Shown: positions 48,797 through 58,400, numbered from the stretch's first letter. The stretch is DNA of 64,000 bases from Aquiluna sp. KACHI24 (GCF_025997915.1 NZ_AP026677.1:372001-436000), one strand, 5' to 3'. Notes: a model not told the origin generated them from the sequence alone. Program-made: numbers and translations.

Positions 48797-49768
48797 ATGG
48801 ACATCGATCTCTCAGTACTGCGACTACTCGAGCGCGAAAAAGAAATTCCATTCGATGAATTGGTAACCATCATCGAAGCGGCAATCCTTGCCGCATACTT
48901 CAAGCACATTGGCGCCACTGAGAAGTCCGCGCGTGCCGAACTTGACCGTAAAACTGGTCACGTCACGATTCACAAGCCAGTATTCAATGACGAGGGCGAG
49001 CAGGTCGCCGAGGAGAACGTCACTCCAGAGGGCTTTGGTCGCGTTGCCGCTTACGCTGCAAAGCAGGTAATTGCTCAGCGCATGCGCGAGATCTCGGATG
49101 AGGGCTTGCTCGGTGAATTCAAGGGCAAAGAGGGTGACATTGTTGCCGGTGTGATTCAGCAGGGCACCCGCTCAAACATGGTTTACGTGAACCTGGGTTC
49201 AATCGAGGCGATGATGCCCCCGGAGGAGCAGGTTCCTGGCGAGGATTACTCTCACGGTCGACGCATTCGCGTCTACGTCACAAGCGTTCAGAAGGGACCT
49301 CGCGGTCCTCAGATCACCGTTTCGAGAACCCACCCAGGATTGATTCGTAAGCTCTTTGCCCTTGAGGTGCCAGAGGTAGCAAGCGGGTTGGTTGAGATTG
49401 CATCGGTTGCCCGCGAAGCCGGTCACCGCACCAAGATTGCCGTGATCGCCAAGCAGCCTGGCATCAACGCGAAGGGTGCCTGCATCGGTGAATTAGGTCA
49501 ACGGGTTCGCGCAGTTTCTGCTGAGCTGAACGAGGAAAAGATTGACGTGGTCGATTTTTCTGAAGATCTTCCAAAGTTCGTCGCGCACGCTCTCTCCCCA
49601 GCTCGAGTATCAAGCGCGAAGCTGGTTGATGCCGCACTGAGGGCCGTGCGAGTGACCGTTCCAGAGTTTCAGCTTTCGCTCGCTATTGGCAAAGAGGGGC
49701 AAAACGCCCGCTTAGCAGCCAAGCTCACTGGAGCGAAAATCGACATTCAGCCAGATACTGGCGCTTAG
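48797..49768 (+). CDS. nusA: Transcription elongation/termination factor NusA
   Basis: Binds RNA polymerase and RNA during elongation and antitermination. The 323-residue protein has the N-terminal polymerase-binding domain (about residues 1-125), an S1 domain (about 135-200) and two KH domains (about 205-323, including the IGKEGQNARLAAKLTG motif). ATG at 48797 is chosen, with AAGGCAGG before it, and gives the typical MDIDLSVLR start; a longer open frame begins inside proS. The rimP gene usual upstream is absent. Confidence 0.95.
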   Translation: MDIDLSVLRLLEREKEIPFDELVTIIEAAILAAYFKHIGATEKSARAELDRKTGHVTIHKPVFNDEGEQVAEENVTPEGFGRVAAYAAKQVIAQRMREISDEGLLGEFKGKEGDIVAGVIQQGTRSNMVYVNLGSIEAMMPPEEQVPGEDYSHGRRIRVYVTSVQKGPRGPQITVSRTHPGLIRKLFALEVPEVASGLVEIASVAREAGHRTKIAVIAKQPGINAKGACIGELGQRVRAVSAELNEEKIDVVDFSEDLPKFVAHALSPARVSSAKLVDAALRAVRVTVPEFQLSLAIGKEGQNARLAAKLTGAKIDIQPDTGA

Positions 49769-49799
49769 GTCTAGCCCAAGCGGGGTAGGTGGGCCTAGA

Positions 49800-50066
49800 A
49801 TGAACCCAGTAAGAACCTGTGTTGGCTGTCGCCAGCGCGATCTATCGAAAAACCTAATCCGGGTAGTCAGAATCGAAGATGAGTTTGTCATCCAAGATTC
49901 TTCACTCGGCCGAGGCGCCTGGGTTCACCAGGCTTGCATCGAAAAGGCAATCGAGAGAAAAGGTTTCCAAAGAGTTTTGGGTGAGGCCAGTGTGGCCAAT
50001 CTCAAGAACCGGCCCGAGAAACAGGCAGAGAAAAATGCTGGCGATCAAATGAGAACCTCGAAATGA
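49800..50066 (+). CDS. ylxR: YlxR family RNA-binding protein (DUF448)
   Basis: Small nucleic-acid-binding protein always found between nusA and infB. The 88-residue protein has the family motif RTCVGCRQR near the N-terminus and the GRGAWVHQACIEKAI segment. Its function is not firmly established; relatives act in transcription or as nucleoid-associated regulators. A 55-base gap with two alternative hairpins follows. Confidence 0.9.
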   Translation: MNPVRTCVGCRQRDLSKNLIRVVRIEDEFVIQDSSLGRGAWVHQACIEKAIERKGFQRVLGEASVANLKNRPEKQAEKNAGDQMRTSK

Positions 50067-50084
50067 GATCCGCTCAGCACTAAA

Positions 50085-50116
50085 GCCTGCCCTGTTCGGG
50101 TAGGCCCGGACAGGAG
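50085..50116 (+). promoter_or_regulatory. Two mutually exclusive hairpins over the infB ribosome-binding site
   Basis: Hairpin A pairs GCCTGCCC (50085-50092) with GGGTAGGC (50098-50105). Hairpin B pairs CCTGTTCGGG (50091-50100) with CCCGGACAGG (50105-50114), both with one wobble pair. They share bases 50091-50105 and cannot form together. Hairpin B covers the first bases of the AGGAG ribosome-binding site (50112-50116) of infB. Confidence 0.55.
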
Positions 50117-50121
50117 AAAAA

Positions 50122-52722
50122 GTGGCGCTTCCACGCGTATACGACATAGCTAAAGAGCTTGGTATCGATACCAAGATTGCTTTGGCAAAGCTTGAGGAAC
50201 TTGGCGAGTACGTCAAAGGTGGTTCCTCCACAATTGCCCCACCGGTTGCCGCAAAGCTTCGCGCCGCGTTCCCGAAGGTAGAGAAGCCAAAGGCCGAGCC
50301 TAAGGTTGCAAAGCCAGAGCCGAAGGCAGAAGAGGCAACACCAGCCCCGGCAGCACCGAAGGCACCTGCACCAGCAGCTCCTGCCCCGACTGCTCAAGCG
50401 CCTGCTCCAGCTGCTCCGGCAGCGCCTGCAGCTCCCGCAGCCCCGGCTGCGCCGACTCCACTCCAGGGCATTCCACGCCCTGGAAACAACCCATTTTCGT
50501 CAAACCAGGGCATGGGCATTCCTCGTCCAATGGCTCGCCCTGGCAACAACCCGTTCTCCTCCAACCAGGGCATGGGTCGCCCTCGTCCAGGTGGACCTCG
50601 CCCTCAGGGTGCAGGTGCTCCACGTCCAGGTGGACCTCGCCCTCAGGGTGCAGGCGCTCCACGTCCAGGTGGACCTCGTCCAGCAGGTGGAGCAGGATTC
50701 GGTGCCCCTCGTCCAGGTGGATTCGCTGCTCCAGCCGCAGCTCCAGGCGGTCGTCCAGGACCTGGTGGCCGCGGTGGCCGCGGTGCAGGAACTGCAGGTG
50801 CCTTTGGCAAGGGCGGTTCAAAGAGCAAGGCTAGAAAGTCAAAGCGCACCAAGAGAGAAGAATTTGAGCAAAGACAGGCTCCAAGCCTCGGTGGTGCAGT
50901 AGTTCCAAGAGGCGACGGCAACACCGTTGTACGTCTTCGCCGTGGTGCCTCGATCCAGGACTTTGCGGACAAGATTGGTGCAAATGCCGGTCAGCTAATT
51001 ACCGTGCTGTTCCACCTCGGCCAGATGGCAACCGCAACCGCATCGCTAGATGAAGACACCTTTGGCATTTTGGGTGAAGAGCTTGGCTACAAGGTTGAGG
51101 TCGTATCACCCGAGGACGAAGAGCGAGAGCTGTTCGAGGGCTTTGGCCTAGACATCTCGGTTGATATCGAGGATGAAGATGAGGATGACCTTCAGGCTCG
51201 ACCTCCGGTGGTAACCGTAATGGGTCACGTTGACCACGGTAAGACCAAGCTTTTGGACTCGATTCGCAACGCAAACGTTGTTGCTGGCGAAGCCGGTGGA
51301 ATTACCCAGCACATTGGTGCCTACCAGGTTCACACCACCCACGATGGTCAAGATCGCGCTATCACCTTCATTGACACCCCGGGTCACGAGGCCTTCACCG
51401 CCATGCGTGCTCGTGGTACCCAGGTCACCGACATTGCGATCTTGGTGGTCGCTGCGGATGACGGTGTGATGCCACAGACCATTGAGGCGCTGAATCACGC
51501 TCAGGCCGCTCAGGTCCCAATCGTGGTTGCAGTAAACAAGGTCGACAAGGAGGGTGCGAACCCAGCCAAGATTCGTCAGCAGCTAACTGAGTTCGGTTTG
51601 GTTGCTGAGGAGTACGGTGGCGATGTCATGTTCGTAGACGTCTCGGCTCTCCGTGGCCAGGGAATTGAGAACCTGCTAGATGCTGTGCTGCTGACCGCCG
51701 ACGCCGCTTTGGATCTGCGTGCTAACCCAGACAAGCCCGCACGTGGTGTTGCAATTGAAGCGAACCTGGACCGCGGACGTGGTTCAGTTGCTACCGTGCT
51801 GATTCAGTCCGGAACCCTCCGGGTTGGAGATGCCATCGTGGCAGGCTCCTCACACGGTCGTGTTCGCGCCATGTTCGATGAGAACGGTGGTGCGGTTACC
51901 GCAGCAACTCCTTCAAGGCCAGTTCAGGTCTTGGGACTTCAGTCTGTGCCTCGTGCCGGTGACACCTTCGTGGTCGCCGAAGACGAGCGTCAGGCTCGTC
52001 AAATCGCTGAGAAGCGTGAGGCAGCTGACCGCAACGCGCTGCTGGCCAAGACTCGCAAGAAGATGTCGCTTGAGGACTTCACCAAGGCCCTCGAAGAGGG
52101 CAAGGTTGAGTCGCTCAATCTCATCATCAAGGGTGACGTTTCCGGTGCCGTTGAGGCACTTGAAGACTCGCTTCTCAAGATCGAAGTTGACGACTCGGTA
52201 CAGCTGCGCATCATTCACCGTGGTGTTGGAGCAATTACTGAATCCGACGTCAATCTGGCCACCGTTGACTCCGCTGTCATCATCGGATTCAACGTTCGCC
52301 CAGACAACAAGGCTCGCGAGCGTGCGGACCGTGAAGGCGTCGATGTGCGTTTCTACAGCGTTATCTACAACGCTCTGGAAGACATCGAAAACTCGCTCAA
52401 GGGCATGCTCAAGCCAGAGTACGAGGAGAAGCAGATGGGTACCGCGGAGGTCCGCGAGATCTTCAAGTCCTCCAAGTTCGGCACCATCGCTGGTTCCTAC
52501 GTACGCTCCGGTCTGATTCGTCGCAACGCGCTGGCTCGCGTGCTGCGTAACGGTGAAGTCATCAAGGAAGGCCTAAAGGTTGATTCCCTGAAGCGCTTCA
52601 AGGATGATGCCACCGAGGTCAAGACCGACTACGAGTGTGGTATCGGACTAGGTGACTTCAACGACATCTTGGTCGACGACGTTATTGAGACCTACGAAAT
52701 GGTCGAGAAGCCGAGGGTCTAA
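50122..52722 (+). CDS. infB: Translation initiation factor IF-2
   Basis: GTPase that brings initiator tRNA to the ribosome. The 866-residue protein has an N-terminal IF2-N helix domain, a long low-complexity region (about residues 55-240) rich in Pro, Ala, Gly, Arg and Gln, then the G domain with GHVDHGKT (about 368-375), DTPGHEAF and NKVD, followed by the beta-barrel and C-terminal tRNA-binding domains. GTG start after AGGAG. Followed by rbfA with a one-base overlap. Confidence 0.97.
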   Translation: MALPRVYDIAKELGIDTKIALAKLEELGEYVKGGSSTIAPPVAAKLRAAFPKVEKPKAEPKVAKPEPKAEEATPAPAAPKAPAPAAPAPTAQAPAPAAPAAPAAPAAPAAPTPLQGIPRPGNNPFSSNQGMGIPRPMARPGNNPFSSNQGMGRPRPGGPRPQGAGAPRPGGPRPQGAGAPRPGGPRPAGGAGFGAPRPGGFAAPAAAPGGRPGPGGRGGRGAGTAGAFGKGGSKSKARKSKRTKREEFEQRQAPSLGGAVVPRGDGNTVVRLRRGASIQDFADKIGANAGQLITVLFHLGQMATATASLDEDTFGILGEELGYKVEVVSPEDEERELFEGFGLDISVDIEDEDEDDLQARPPVVTVMGHVDHGKTKLLDSIRNANVVAGEAGGITQHIGAYQVHTTHDGQDRAITFIDTPGHEAFTAMRARGTQVTDIAILVVAADDGVMPQTIEALNHAQAAQVPIVVAVNKVDKEGANPAKIRQQLTEFGLVAEEYGGDVMFVDVSALRGQGIENLLDAVLLTADAALDLRANPDKPARGVAIEANLDRGRGSVATVLIQSGTLRVGDAIVAGSSHGRVRAMFDENGGAVTAATPSRPVQVLGLQSVPRAGDTFVVAEDERQARQIAEKREAADRNALLAKTRKKMSLEDFTKALEEGKVESLNLIIKGDVSGAVEALEDSLLKIEVDDSVQLRIIHRGVGAITESDVNLATVDSAVIIGFNVRPDNKARERADREGVDVRFYSVIYNALEDIENSLKGMLKPEYEEKQMGTAEVREIFKSSKFGTIAGSYVRSGLIRRNALARVLRNGEVIKEGLKVDSLKRFKDDATEVKTDYECGIGLGDFNDILVDDVIETYEMVEKPRV
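50476..50700 (+). repeat. Tandem repeats in the infB low-complexity region
   Basis: A 39-base unit containing CGTCCAGGTGGACCTCG begins at 50584, 50623 and 50662 and encodes a repeating [13 protein letters not shown]-type peptide. Before it, a peptide [13 protein letters not shown] is encoded twice, in about 50476-50520 and 50536-50577, with codon differences. Such repeats can change copy number by slippage or recombination. Confidence 0.85.
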
Positions 52723-53153
52723 TGGTTGATCACGCACGCGCCAGACGCCTGGGGGAGAGAATCAAGGTTCTCGCCGCCGAGGCGTTGGAGCGCGCCGTGA
52801 AGGATCCGGACCTCGGTTTTGTGACCTTCACCGATGTTCGGGTTACCCCAGACCTCACCCATGCCAAGATCTACTTCACGGTGCTGGGCTCTGAGGATGA
52901 CAAGCAGCTCACTATCGATGCCCTGGAGCGCAATCGCGGTCGGCTACGCGGTGAAATCGGGCGTCAACTCGGCGTGCGAGTCACCCCAACCATCGAGCTA
53001 TTGCTAGATGAGATCCCAGCCAGCGCGGGAGCACTAGCAGAATTGCTTGCCGAGGCCAAGCGTCGTGATGAAGAAGTTGAGCGTTTGGCGAAGGATGCAA
53101 AGCCCGCTGGTGATGCAGACCCATACCTCAAGCCAAAGGCTCAGGAAGACTAA
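52722..53153 (+). CDS. rbfA: Ribosome-binding factor A
   Basis: Helps mature the 30S subunit by acting at the 16S 5' end. The 143-residue protein has the KH-like core with PDLTHAKIYFTVLG and the conserved helix start RARRLGERIKVLAAEAL. A charged C-terminal tail of about 25 residues follows. ATG overlaps the infB stop. Confidence 0.93.
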   Translation: MVDHARARRLGERIKVLAAEALERAVKDPDLGFVTFTDVRVTPDLTHAKIYFTVLGSEDDKQLTIDALERNRGRLRGEIGRQLGVRVTPTIELLLDEIPASAGALAELLAEAKRRDEEVERLAKDAKPAGDADPYLKPKAQED

Positions 53154-53154
53154 G

Positions 53155-54021
53155 TTGCCAGCCGGTCTGGTCCTAATTGACAAACCCCAGGGTTTTACCT
53201 CGCACGATGTCGTAGCCAAATTGCGAAAAGTGTTGGGCACCAAGAAAATCGGGCATGCCGGCACCTTGGATCCGATGGCCACCGGGCTGCTCTTGTTGGG
53301 CGTTGATGCTGGAACCAAACTGCTCACCTTCCTCGTGGGTGCGGACAAGACTTATCAAGCTCGGATTCGTCTTGGTCAGAGCACCCTTTCCGATGACGCC
53401 GAGGGAGAGGTGTTGTCGCAGACCAGCGCACTGCATCTAAACCGAGCCGTGATTGAAACTGAAATTGCAAAGCTGACCGGAAGAATCTCTCAGGTCCCCT
53501 CGGCCGTCAGTGCCATCAAGGTGGATGGCAAGCGGGCCTATGATCTAGTGCGCGAGGGTAAAGAGGTTGAGCTAAAGAGCCGTGAGGTCGAAGTGTCCCG
53601 GTTTGATTTGGTCTCCGAGATTTCAATTGTTGACGAATTCTTGGAATTCGATGTGGTTGTCGATTGCAGTTCCGGGACCTACATCAGAGCACTTGCAAGA
53701 GATCTTGGGGAAAGCCTTGGCGTAGGTGGACATTTGCGCGCACTTCGCCGCACTCGAATCGGTGAATACCTGGTTGAGAATGCATCAACTCTTGATCAAG
53801 AGCCGGTGGTCTTGGATTTGACCGCGGCGGCTGCCAAGATTTTTCCAGCTGCAGAGCTCAGTAAGCAACAGGCAACCGACCTGGTGCACGGGAAACGCCT
53901 TGTCCTTCCAATCACTGGAATGGTGAGTGCGACTTATCAAGGGGTTCTGATTGGGATTTTGGAACCGGTCGGTTCCAGTTATAAGTCACTGGTCGTTTTT
54001 CCGGAGGCCCTAAATGGTTGA
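53155..54021 (+). CDS. truB: tRNA pseudouridine-55 synthase
   Basis: Forms pseudouridine in the T loop of tRNAs. The 288-residue protein begins at a TTG just after the rbfA stop, giving the conserved start GLVLIDKPQGFTSHDVV. The catalytic aspartate is Asp39 in GHAGTLDPMATG. A longer frame starts within rbfA but is not protein-like. The last eight bases overlap the next small membrane-protein gene. Confidence 0.94.
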   Translation: MPAGLVLIDKPQGFTSHDVVAKLRKVLGTKKIGHAGTLDPMATGLLLLGVDAGTKLLTFLVGADKTYQARIRLGQSTLSDDAEGEVLSQTSALHLNRAVIETEIAKLTGRISQVPSAVSAIKVDGKRAYDLVREGKEVELKSREVEVSRFDLVSEISIVDEFLEFDVVVDCSSGTYIRALARDLGESLGVGGHLRALRRTRIGEYLVENASTLDQEPVVLDLTAAAAKIFPAAELSKQQATDLVHGKRLVLPITGMVSATYQGVLIGILEPVGSSYKSLVVFPEALNG

Positions 54022-54391
54022 GTGGATCTATCAGGTTCAGCTTGCCCTCACGTTGGGTACTGGTCTAACACTGGTCCTGATGGGCTTGATCGGTCGCCCG
54101 CCTAGTGGCTTTTCGATTGGTTTGACCGCATTAGTCGAGCTCATGCTGGTGATTCAACTGGCCATCTCGCTTGGAATGGTGATCGCTGGTCAACAAGCCA
54201 AAGTCGACACCTGGGAGTACTTCGGCTATCTACTTGTTGCAATGATGATCCCTGTTGGTGGGGCGTTCTGGGCCCTAGTTGAGCGATCGAAGTGGTCTAC
54301 CGTGGTGCTTGGTGCTGCTGGGCTGACGGTGGCCGTGATGCTGGTGCGGATGTGGCAAATCTGGAGTGGCGAAATCGTCAACTTGAGCTGA
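54014..54391 (+). CDS. Small integral membrane protein, unknown function
   Basis: A 125-residue protein with four predicted membrane segments and no recognised motif. ATG overlaps the truB end by eight bases and has GGAGG (54002-54006) at good spacing, so it is coupled to truB. It lies directly before the pst block; a second 125-residue four-segment protein (59535-59912) lies directly after it. No function is proposed. Confidence 0.8.
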   Translation: MVEWIYQVQLALTLGTGLTLVLMGLIGRPPSGFSIGLTALVELMLVIQLAISLGMVIAGQQAKVDTWEYFGYLLVAMMIPVGGAFWALVERSKWSTVVLGAAGLTVAVMLVRMWQIWSGEIVNLS

Positions 54392-54394
54392 TAA

Positions 54395-54412
54395 GTTCAC
54401 CTTCCGTTAACT
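54395..54412 (+). promoter_or_regulatory. PHO box before pstC
   Basis: GTTCACC (54395-54401) and GTTAACT (54406-54412) are two PHO-box half-units spaced at the 11-base period used by PhoB/PhoP-type regulators. They begin four bases after the upstream stop codon. A following inverted repeat, CTTTGC with GCAAAG (54411-54427), overlaps the second unit's edge. Confidence 0.72.
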
Positions 54413-54457
54413 TTGCAAATAGCAAAGCTTCACTTTTGCGCACGAACATCTTCAATC

Positions 54458-55426
54458 ATGAGTGTTCCAACCCAGCGAAAACTTCTTGCCAAGCCCTCAA
54501 GAACGGCGGACAAGGTTTTCTTTGCGGTTGCCAAGGCTGCCGGCTACTCCTCATTTGTGATCATCGGCCTAATTCTTTTCTTCCTCTCAATCCGCGCCTG
54601 GCCAGCATTCGAGAAGCAGGGCTTTTTGGAGTTCGCCTTCGGAACGGGTTGGGACAACACCACCAACCCACCGATTCTCCACATCGGCCCAATGCTTTGG
54701 GGATCGTTGCTTATCGCTGCTATCGGTGTGGCGATTGCGGTCCCGATGGCGATTTCAATCGCCTACTTCATTGAGTTTTTGGCCCCAACGCCGATTGCCA
54801 AGGCAGCCACTGTCATCGTTGATCTGCTGGCTGCGATTCCGTCTGTCGTGATAGGTCTTTGGGGCTTGGGCGTATTTTCACCCGTAGGGGCTCACTGGGC
54901 CCAAATGCTCAGTGAGACATTTGCGCCGATTCTGCCCTTCTTAGCCAACGACACAGGCACTTTCCTCAGATCACCTTTCATCGCTTCAATCGTTGTTGCG
55001 GTAATGATCGTTCCGTTGATTTCCTCAATTACTCGCGAGATCTTCTCCCAGGTGGACAAGGAGATCATCAAGGGTGCTTTGGCCCTGGGCGGCTCACGTG
55101 AATCCGTGCTGCGCCAGGTGATTCTTCCCACCTCTGCCGGCGGAATTTTGGGTGGCGTACTTCTTGCGCTGGGTCGAGCCATGGGTGAGACGGTTGCAAT
55201 CTTCTTCGTGTTGAATCTGGTCTTCGATGAGTACAACTGGTTCAACCTGCTCGAGCCTCAGGGTGGAGCGATTGCCTCCTTGATTCTGGCCCGATTTGGT
55301 GAGGCCACACCAGATGAGGTTGAGGCTCTACTCGCAGCTGGAGTTGTGCTGTTCCTGATCACCCTGGTGATCAACGCGATTGCGTCCTACATCGTGCAGA
55401 AGGCACAGCCTTGGAGGAGAGATTGA
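54458..55426 (+). CDS. pstC: Phosphate ABC transporter permease PstC
   Basis: Membrane subunit of the high-affinity phosphate importer. The 322-residue protein has a charged N-terminal tail and six predicted membrane segments, with the conserved IKGALALGGSRESVLRQVILP loop region (EAA-like) after midpoint. ATG at 54458 is preferred over a TTG at 54413, which falls inside the inverted repeat after the PHO box. Its stop overlaps the pstA start as TTGA. Confidence 0.93.
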   Translation: MSVPTQRKLLAKPSRTADKVFFAVAKAAGYSSFVIIGLILFFLSIRAWPAFEKQGFLEFAFGTGWDNTTNPPILHIGPMLWGSLLIAAIGVAIAVPMAISIAYFIEFLAPTPIAKAATVIVDLLAAIPSVVIGLWGLGVFSPVGAHWAQMLSETFAPILPFLANDTGTFLRSPFIASIVVAVMIVPLISSITREIFSQVDKEIIKGALALGGSRESVLRQVILPTSAGGILGGVLLALGRAMGETVAIFFVLNLVFDEYNWFNLLEPQGGAIASLILARFGEATPDEVEALLAAGVVLFLITLVINAIASYIVQKAQPWRRD

Positions 55427-56499
55427 GTAGCATGCTTGCCGTTGAACGGCCTAAGAATTCGCAGCCGTGGAAAAACCTCGGCTCAAGGGTCAAGCTCTCC
55501 TCTGCGATCACAATTGTTGTGCCATCGACTGTTTTTGGTTTGATCCTGCTTGTGACCGGCATGGATTTCATGGCTGGACTTTTCACAATCCTGTTGCCAC
55601 TTCAGCTACTCGCAGGTGGCTGGGCAGGGTTCTACTCATTTGGTAAGCGTGGTATTCGGGACGGACTACTGCTAGTAGTGACTTTCTTCCTTTCTCTGTT
55701 TGTTTTGGTGCTTCTGATCTCGGTGCTGTGGGCAGTTATCGAGTCAGGCTTTAGAGCCATCAGTCCCCACTTCATCTATCAAAACAACGTTTATGTGTCC
55801 GGCAAGACTGGTTTGGAAATCGGTGGAGTTGGTCACGCAATTCTGGGGACTTCGATAACTGTAGGTATCTCAACTTTGGTGACTGTTCCACTTGGCATTG
55901 CAACTGCCGTGTACCTGACTGAGACCCGTGAGTTTGGTCGCGGCATCGTCCGCACGCTATTGCAGGCAATGTCGGCACTTCCTTCGGTTGTGACTGGTCT
56001 GTTCATCTACTCGATGTTGATTCTCTCCGGTTGGAGTGGCTACTCGGGCTTCATGGGTGCACTGGCCTTGATCCCGCTGATGCTCCCGACGGTTTCTCGA
56101 GTTGCCGAAGAATCATTGCGACTGGTTCCCAAGGACTTGAGAAACGGTGCCTTGGCACTTGGAGCACCTTCCTACCGTGCATTTTTGATGGTCACACTGC
56201 CAGCTGCCAAATCTGGAATTGTGACCGCGGTGCTACTGGGTATCGCTCGTGTTATTGGAGAGACTGCCCCGATTCTGCTCACCGTTGCACTAGCTAACGG
56301 CACCAACGTGAATCCATTCGATGGCGGCATGGCGACCCTGCCTGGCTACATTTTCAACTTCATCTACCTAGGTGACCCAACCTCAATTGCGAGAGCGTGG
56401 GGAGCAGCCATGGTGCTGTTGATCTTCGTGGGAATTTTGTTTGCGGCAGCCCGTCTTGCGAGTGCGCCGAAAAAGGCTAAGAAAAGGAGCGCCAAGTAA
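55423..56499 (+). CDS. pstA: Phosphate ABC transporter permease PstA
   Basis: Second membrane subunit, 358 residues. Compared with E. coli PstA (296) it carries an N-terminal extension of about 70 residues with two extra hydrophobic segments, usual in actinobacteria. The coupling loop reads LRNGALALGAPSYRAFLMVTL. TTG at 55423 is chosen because GGAGG (55413-55417) is five bases before it and it overlaps the pstC stop; ATG at 55432 is an alternative. Confidence 0.9.
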   Translation: MSSMLAVERPKNSQPWKNLGSRVKLSSAITIVVPSTVFGLILLVTGMDFMAGLFTILLPLQLLAGGWAGFYSFGKRGIRDGLLLVVTFFLSLFVLVLLISVLWAVIESGFRAISPHFIYQNNVYVSGKTGLEIGGVGHAILGTSITVGISTLVTVPLGIATAVYLTETREFGRGIVRTLLQAMSALPSVVTGLFIYSMLILSGWSGYSGFMGALALIPLMLPTVSRVAEESLRLVPKDLRNGALALGAPSYRAFLMVTLPAAKSGIVTAVLLGIARVIGETAPILLTVALANGTNVNPFDGGMATLPGYIFNFIYLGDPTSIARAWGAAMVLLIFVGILFAAARLASAPKKAKKRSAK

Positions 56500-57273
56500 A
56501 TGGCTAATTTCCACCTAGAGGCTAGAAACGTAAACGTTTGGTTTGGTGCTCGTCACGTGCTCAAGGACGTGAACCTGCAGTTCCCCGAGAACCAGGTCAC
56601 CGCTTTGATTGGCCCATCCGGCTGCGGCAAGTCCACCTTTATCAGAACCCTAAACCGCATGCACGAGTTGATTCCTAGCGCGGGATTTGGTGGCGAGGTG
56701 CTACTCGATGGCCAGGACATCTACGGCGAGGCCGTTGACCCAGTTGACGTTCGCATCAAGATCGGAATGGTTTTCCAAAAGCCAAACCCATTCCCAACCA
56801 TGTCCATCAAGGAGAACGTAATCTCTGGACTGAAGCTATCTGGCATTTCTCGCTCCGACGCTGGAGATTTGGTTGAGCAATCTTTGGTTCGAGCATCGAT
56901 GTGGAATGAAGTGAAGGATCGTCTAAACGACCCAGCCATCTCGCTCTCCGGCGGTCAGCAGCAGCGTCTTTGCATCGCGCGCTCACTGGCCATGAACCCC
57001 GATGTGTTGTTGATGGATGAGCCATGCTCGGCATTGGACCCAGGATCAACTCGTCGTATTGAAGAGACCATCCTGGAGCTAAAGGAATCGATGACCATCG
57101 TCATCGTCACCCACAACATGCAGCAGGCCCAGCGCATCTCTGACCAGACCGCTTTCTTCTTGGCCGAGGACAACACTCCCGGTCACGTAGTTGAGTTTGG
57201 TGAGACCCAGCAGATCTTCTACGGCCCAATTGACCCACGCACCAACGAGTACGTAAACGGTCGCTTCGGCTAG
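56500..57273 (+). CDS. pstB: Phosphate ABC transporter ATP-binding protein PstB
   Basis: ATPase of the importer. The 257-residue protein has Walker [11 protein letters not shown] (about residues 38-47), the PstB-specific KPNPFP segment, signature [16 protein letters not shown] and Walker [14 protein letters not shown]. It starts directly after the pstA stop. A separate PHO-box promoter follows before pstS. Confidence 0.96.
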   Translation: MANFHLEARNVNVWFGARHVLKDVNLQFPENQVTALIGPSGCGKSTFIRTLNRMHELIPSAGFGGEVLLDGQDIYGEAVDPVDVRIKIGMVFQKPNPFPTMSIKENVISGLKLSGISRSDAGDLVEQSLVRASMWNEVKDRLNDPAISLSGGQQQRLCIARSLAMNPDVLLMDEPCSALDPGSTRRIEETILELKESMTIVIVTHNMQQAQRISDQTAFFLAEDNTPGHVVEFGETQQIFYGPIDPRTNEYVNGRFG

Positions 57274-57282
57274 AAACCAACT

Positions 57283-57337
57283 GTTCACCTGGCGTTAGCA
57301 ATCTGGTGAGCAGTTGTTAGCTCGGTGAAGTCAGACT
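57283..57337 (+). promoter_or_regulatory. Four-unit PHO box and promoter of pstS
   Basis: GTTCACC (57283), GTTAGCA (57294), GGTGAGC (57305) and GTTAGCT (57316) recur at exactly 11 bases. The last unit takes the place of a -35 element, and CAGACT (57332-57337) is suitably placed as -10. This suggests strong, independent phosphate-starvation induction of pstS. Confidence 0.78.
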
Positions 57338-57367
57338 CATCTCGCATTCCGAAAACGAGGAGATTAA

Positions 57368-58381
57368 ATGCGCAACAAGTTGTTTGGGGCACTGGCAATC
57401 GCCGCCCTGGCCACCACAGCATTCGCTGGTCCAGCTCAGGCTGGAGAGACCGTCACCGCTGGTGGCGCTTCCTACACCTACGCACTTCAGCAGGTCTGTA
57501 CTCAGGCTTACACCGAGCACAAGGTCACCTACACCTCGGTTGGTTCCACCACTGGTAAGACCAACTTCCGTAATGGCACCTACGACTTCGGTGGATCTGA
57601 CTCGCTGTACTCCGCTTCTGAGGCCAAGCCAAAGAGTTTCGTTTACGTTCCACTACTAGGTGGCCCAGTAACCATCGCTTACAACCTTCCAGGCGTGACT
57701 CGTCTAAACCTGACTCCAAAGATTGTTGGAGACATCTACCAGGGCAAGATCACCAAGTGGAATGACAAGGCAATCGTTGCGATCAACAAGACCGCAAAGC
57801 TCCCTGACCTGACCATCACCCCTGCCTACCGCTCAGACGGCTCCGGCACCACCTACAACTTCACCAACTGGATGACCCAGAAGTATGGTTCCCCATTCAA
57901 GGCGAACGACGCATTCACCGTGGCAGCAGGCTCGGGCCTGGTCAAGGGCTCGGTCGGCGCTCGCGGTAACCAGGGTGTTGCAACCTCCATCGCATCCACC
58001 CAGGGTGCAATGGGTTACATCGACATTGCAGATGCTGACAAGAACAAGCTGACCTACGCATTCGTTCAGAACGCAGCCGGCCAGTTCATCAAGCCAACCA
58101 TCGCAAACTCCAAGCTGTTCATTGAGAAGCAGCTTCTGAAGGCGACCGGTGAGGTTGTATTCGACTACAACAAGAAGGTCCGTGGTGCCTACGACCTGTC
58201 TCTAGTCAGCTACGGTCTAGCACCGACCGCCAACGGCACTGCTAAGGCCTCTGCGATCAAGGCTTACTTCACCTACTTCGTGAACGAGTGTGCACCGAAG
58301 AACGCTGCTAGCCAGGGCTACGTAGCACTCTCCGGAACCATCTTGAAGAAGGCCAACGAGGCAATCCGAAAGATCAAGTAA
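57368..58381 (+). CDS. pstS: Phosphate-binding protein PstS, secreted without lipid anchor
   Basis: Extracellular phosphate receptor. The 337-residue protein has a classic signal peptide ending in AFAGPAQA|GET, a signal-peptidase I site, with no cysteine at that position. The mature part has the phosphate-binding motifs TAGGASYTY near the start and YRSDGSGTTYNF in the middle, both intact. Strongly biased codons suggest high expression. GAGGAG precedes the ATG. A hairpin follows, then a divergent PstS-like lipoprotein. Confidence 0.93.
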   Translation: MRNKLFGALAIAALATTAFAGPAQAGETVTAGGASYTYALQQVCTQAYTEHKVTYTSVGSTTGKTNFRNGTYDFGGSDSLYSASEAKPKSFVYVPLLGGPVTIAYNLPGVTRLNLTPKIVGDIYQGKITKWNDKAIVAINKTAKLPDLTITPAYRSDGSGTTYNFTNWMTQKYGSPFKANDAFTVAAGSGLVKGSVGARGNQGVATSIASTQGAMGYIDIADADKNKLTYAFVQNAAGQFIKPTIANSKLFIEKQLLKATGEVVFDYNKKVRGAYDLSLVSYGLAPTANGTAKASAIKAYFTYFVNECAPKNAASQGYVALSGTILKKANEAIRKIK

Positions 58382-58400
58382 CAAAAAAATCATGATGCGA

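Noticed and set aside
50300-50821. 173-codon minus-strand frame and a parallel 198-codon plus-strand frame in the infB repeat region
   Set aside because: Low-complexity GC-rich repeats keep several frames open by composition alone; both proteins are Leu/His or Gln/Val-rich artefacts.
51824-52516. 230-codon plus-strand frame inside infB
   Set aside because: Shadow frame of a biased coding region; Ser/Arg/Pro-rich with no motif.
52722-53154. truB start within rbfA
   Set aside because: The sequence before 53155 in this frame is not conserved; the TTG immediately before PAGLVLIDKP is the family start.
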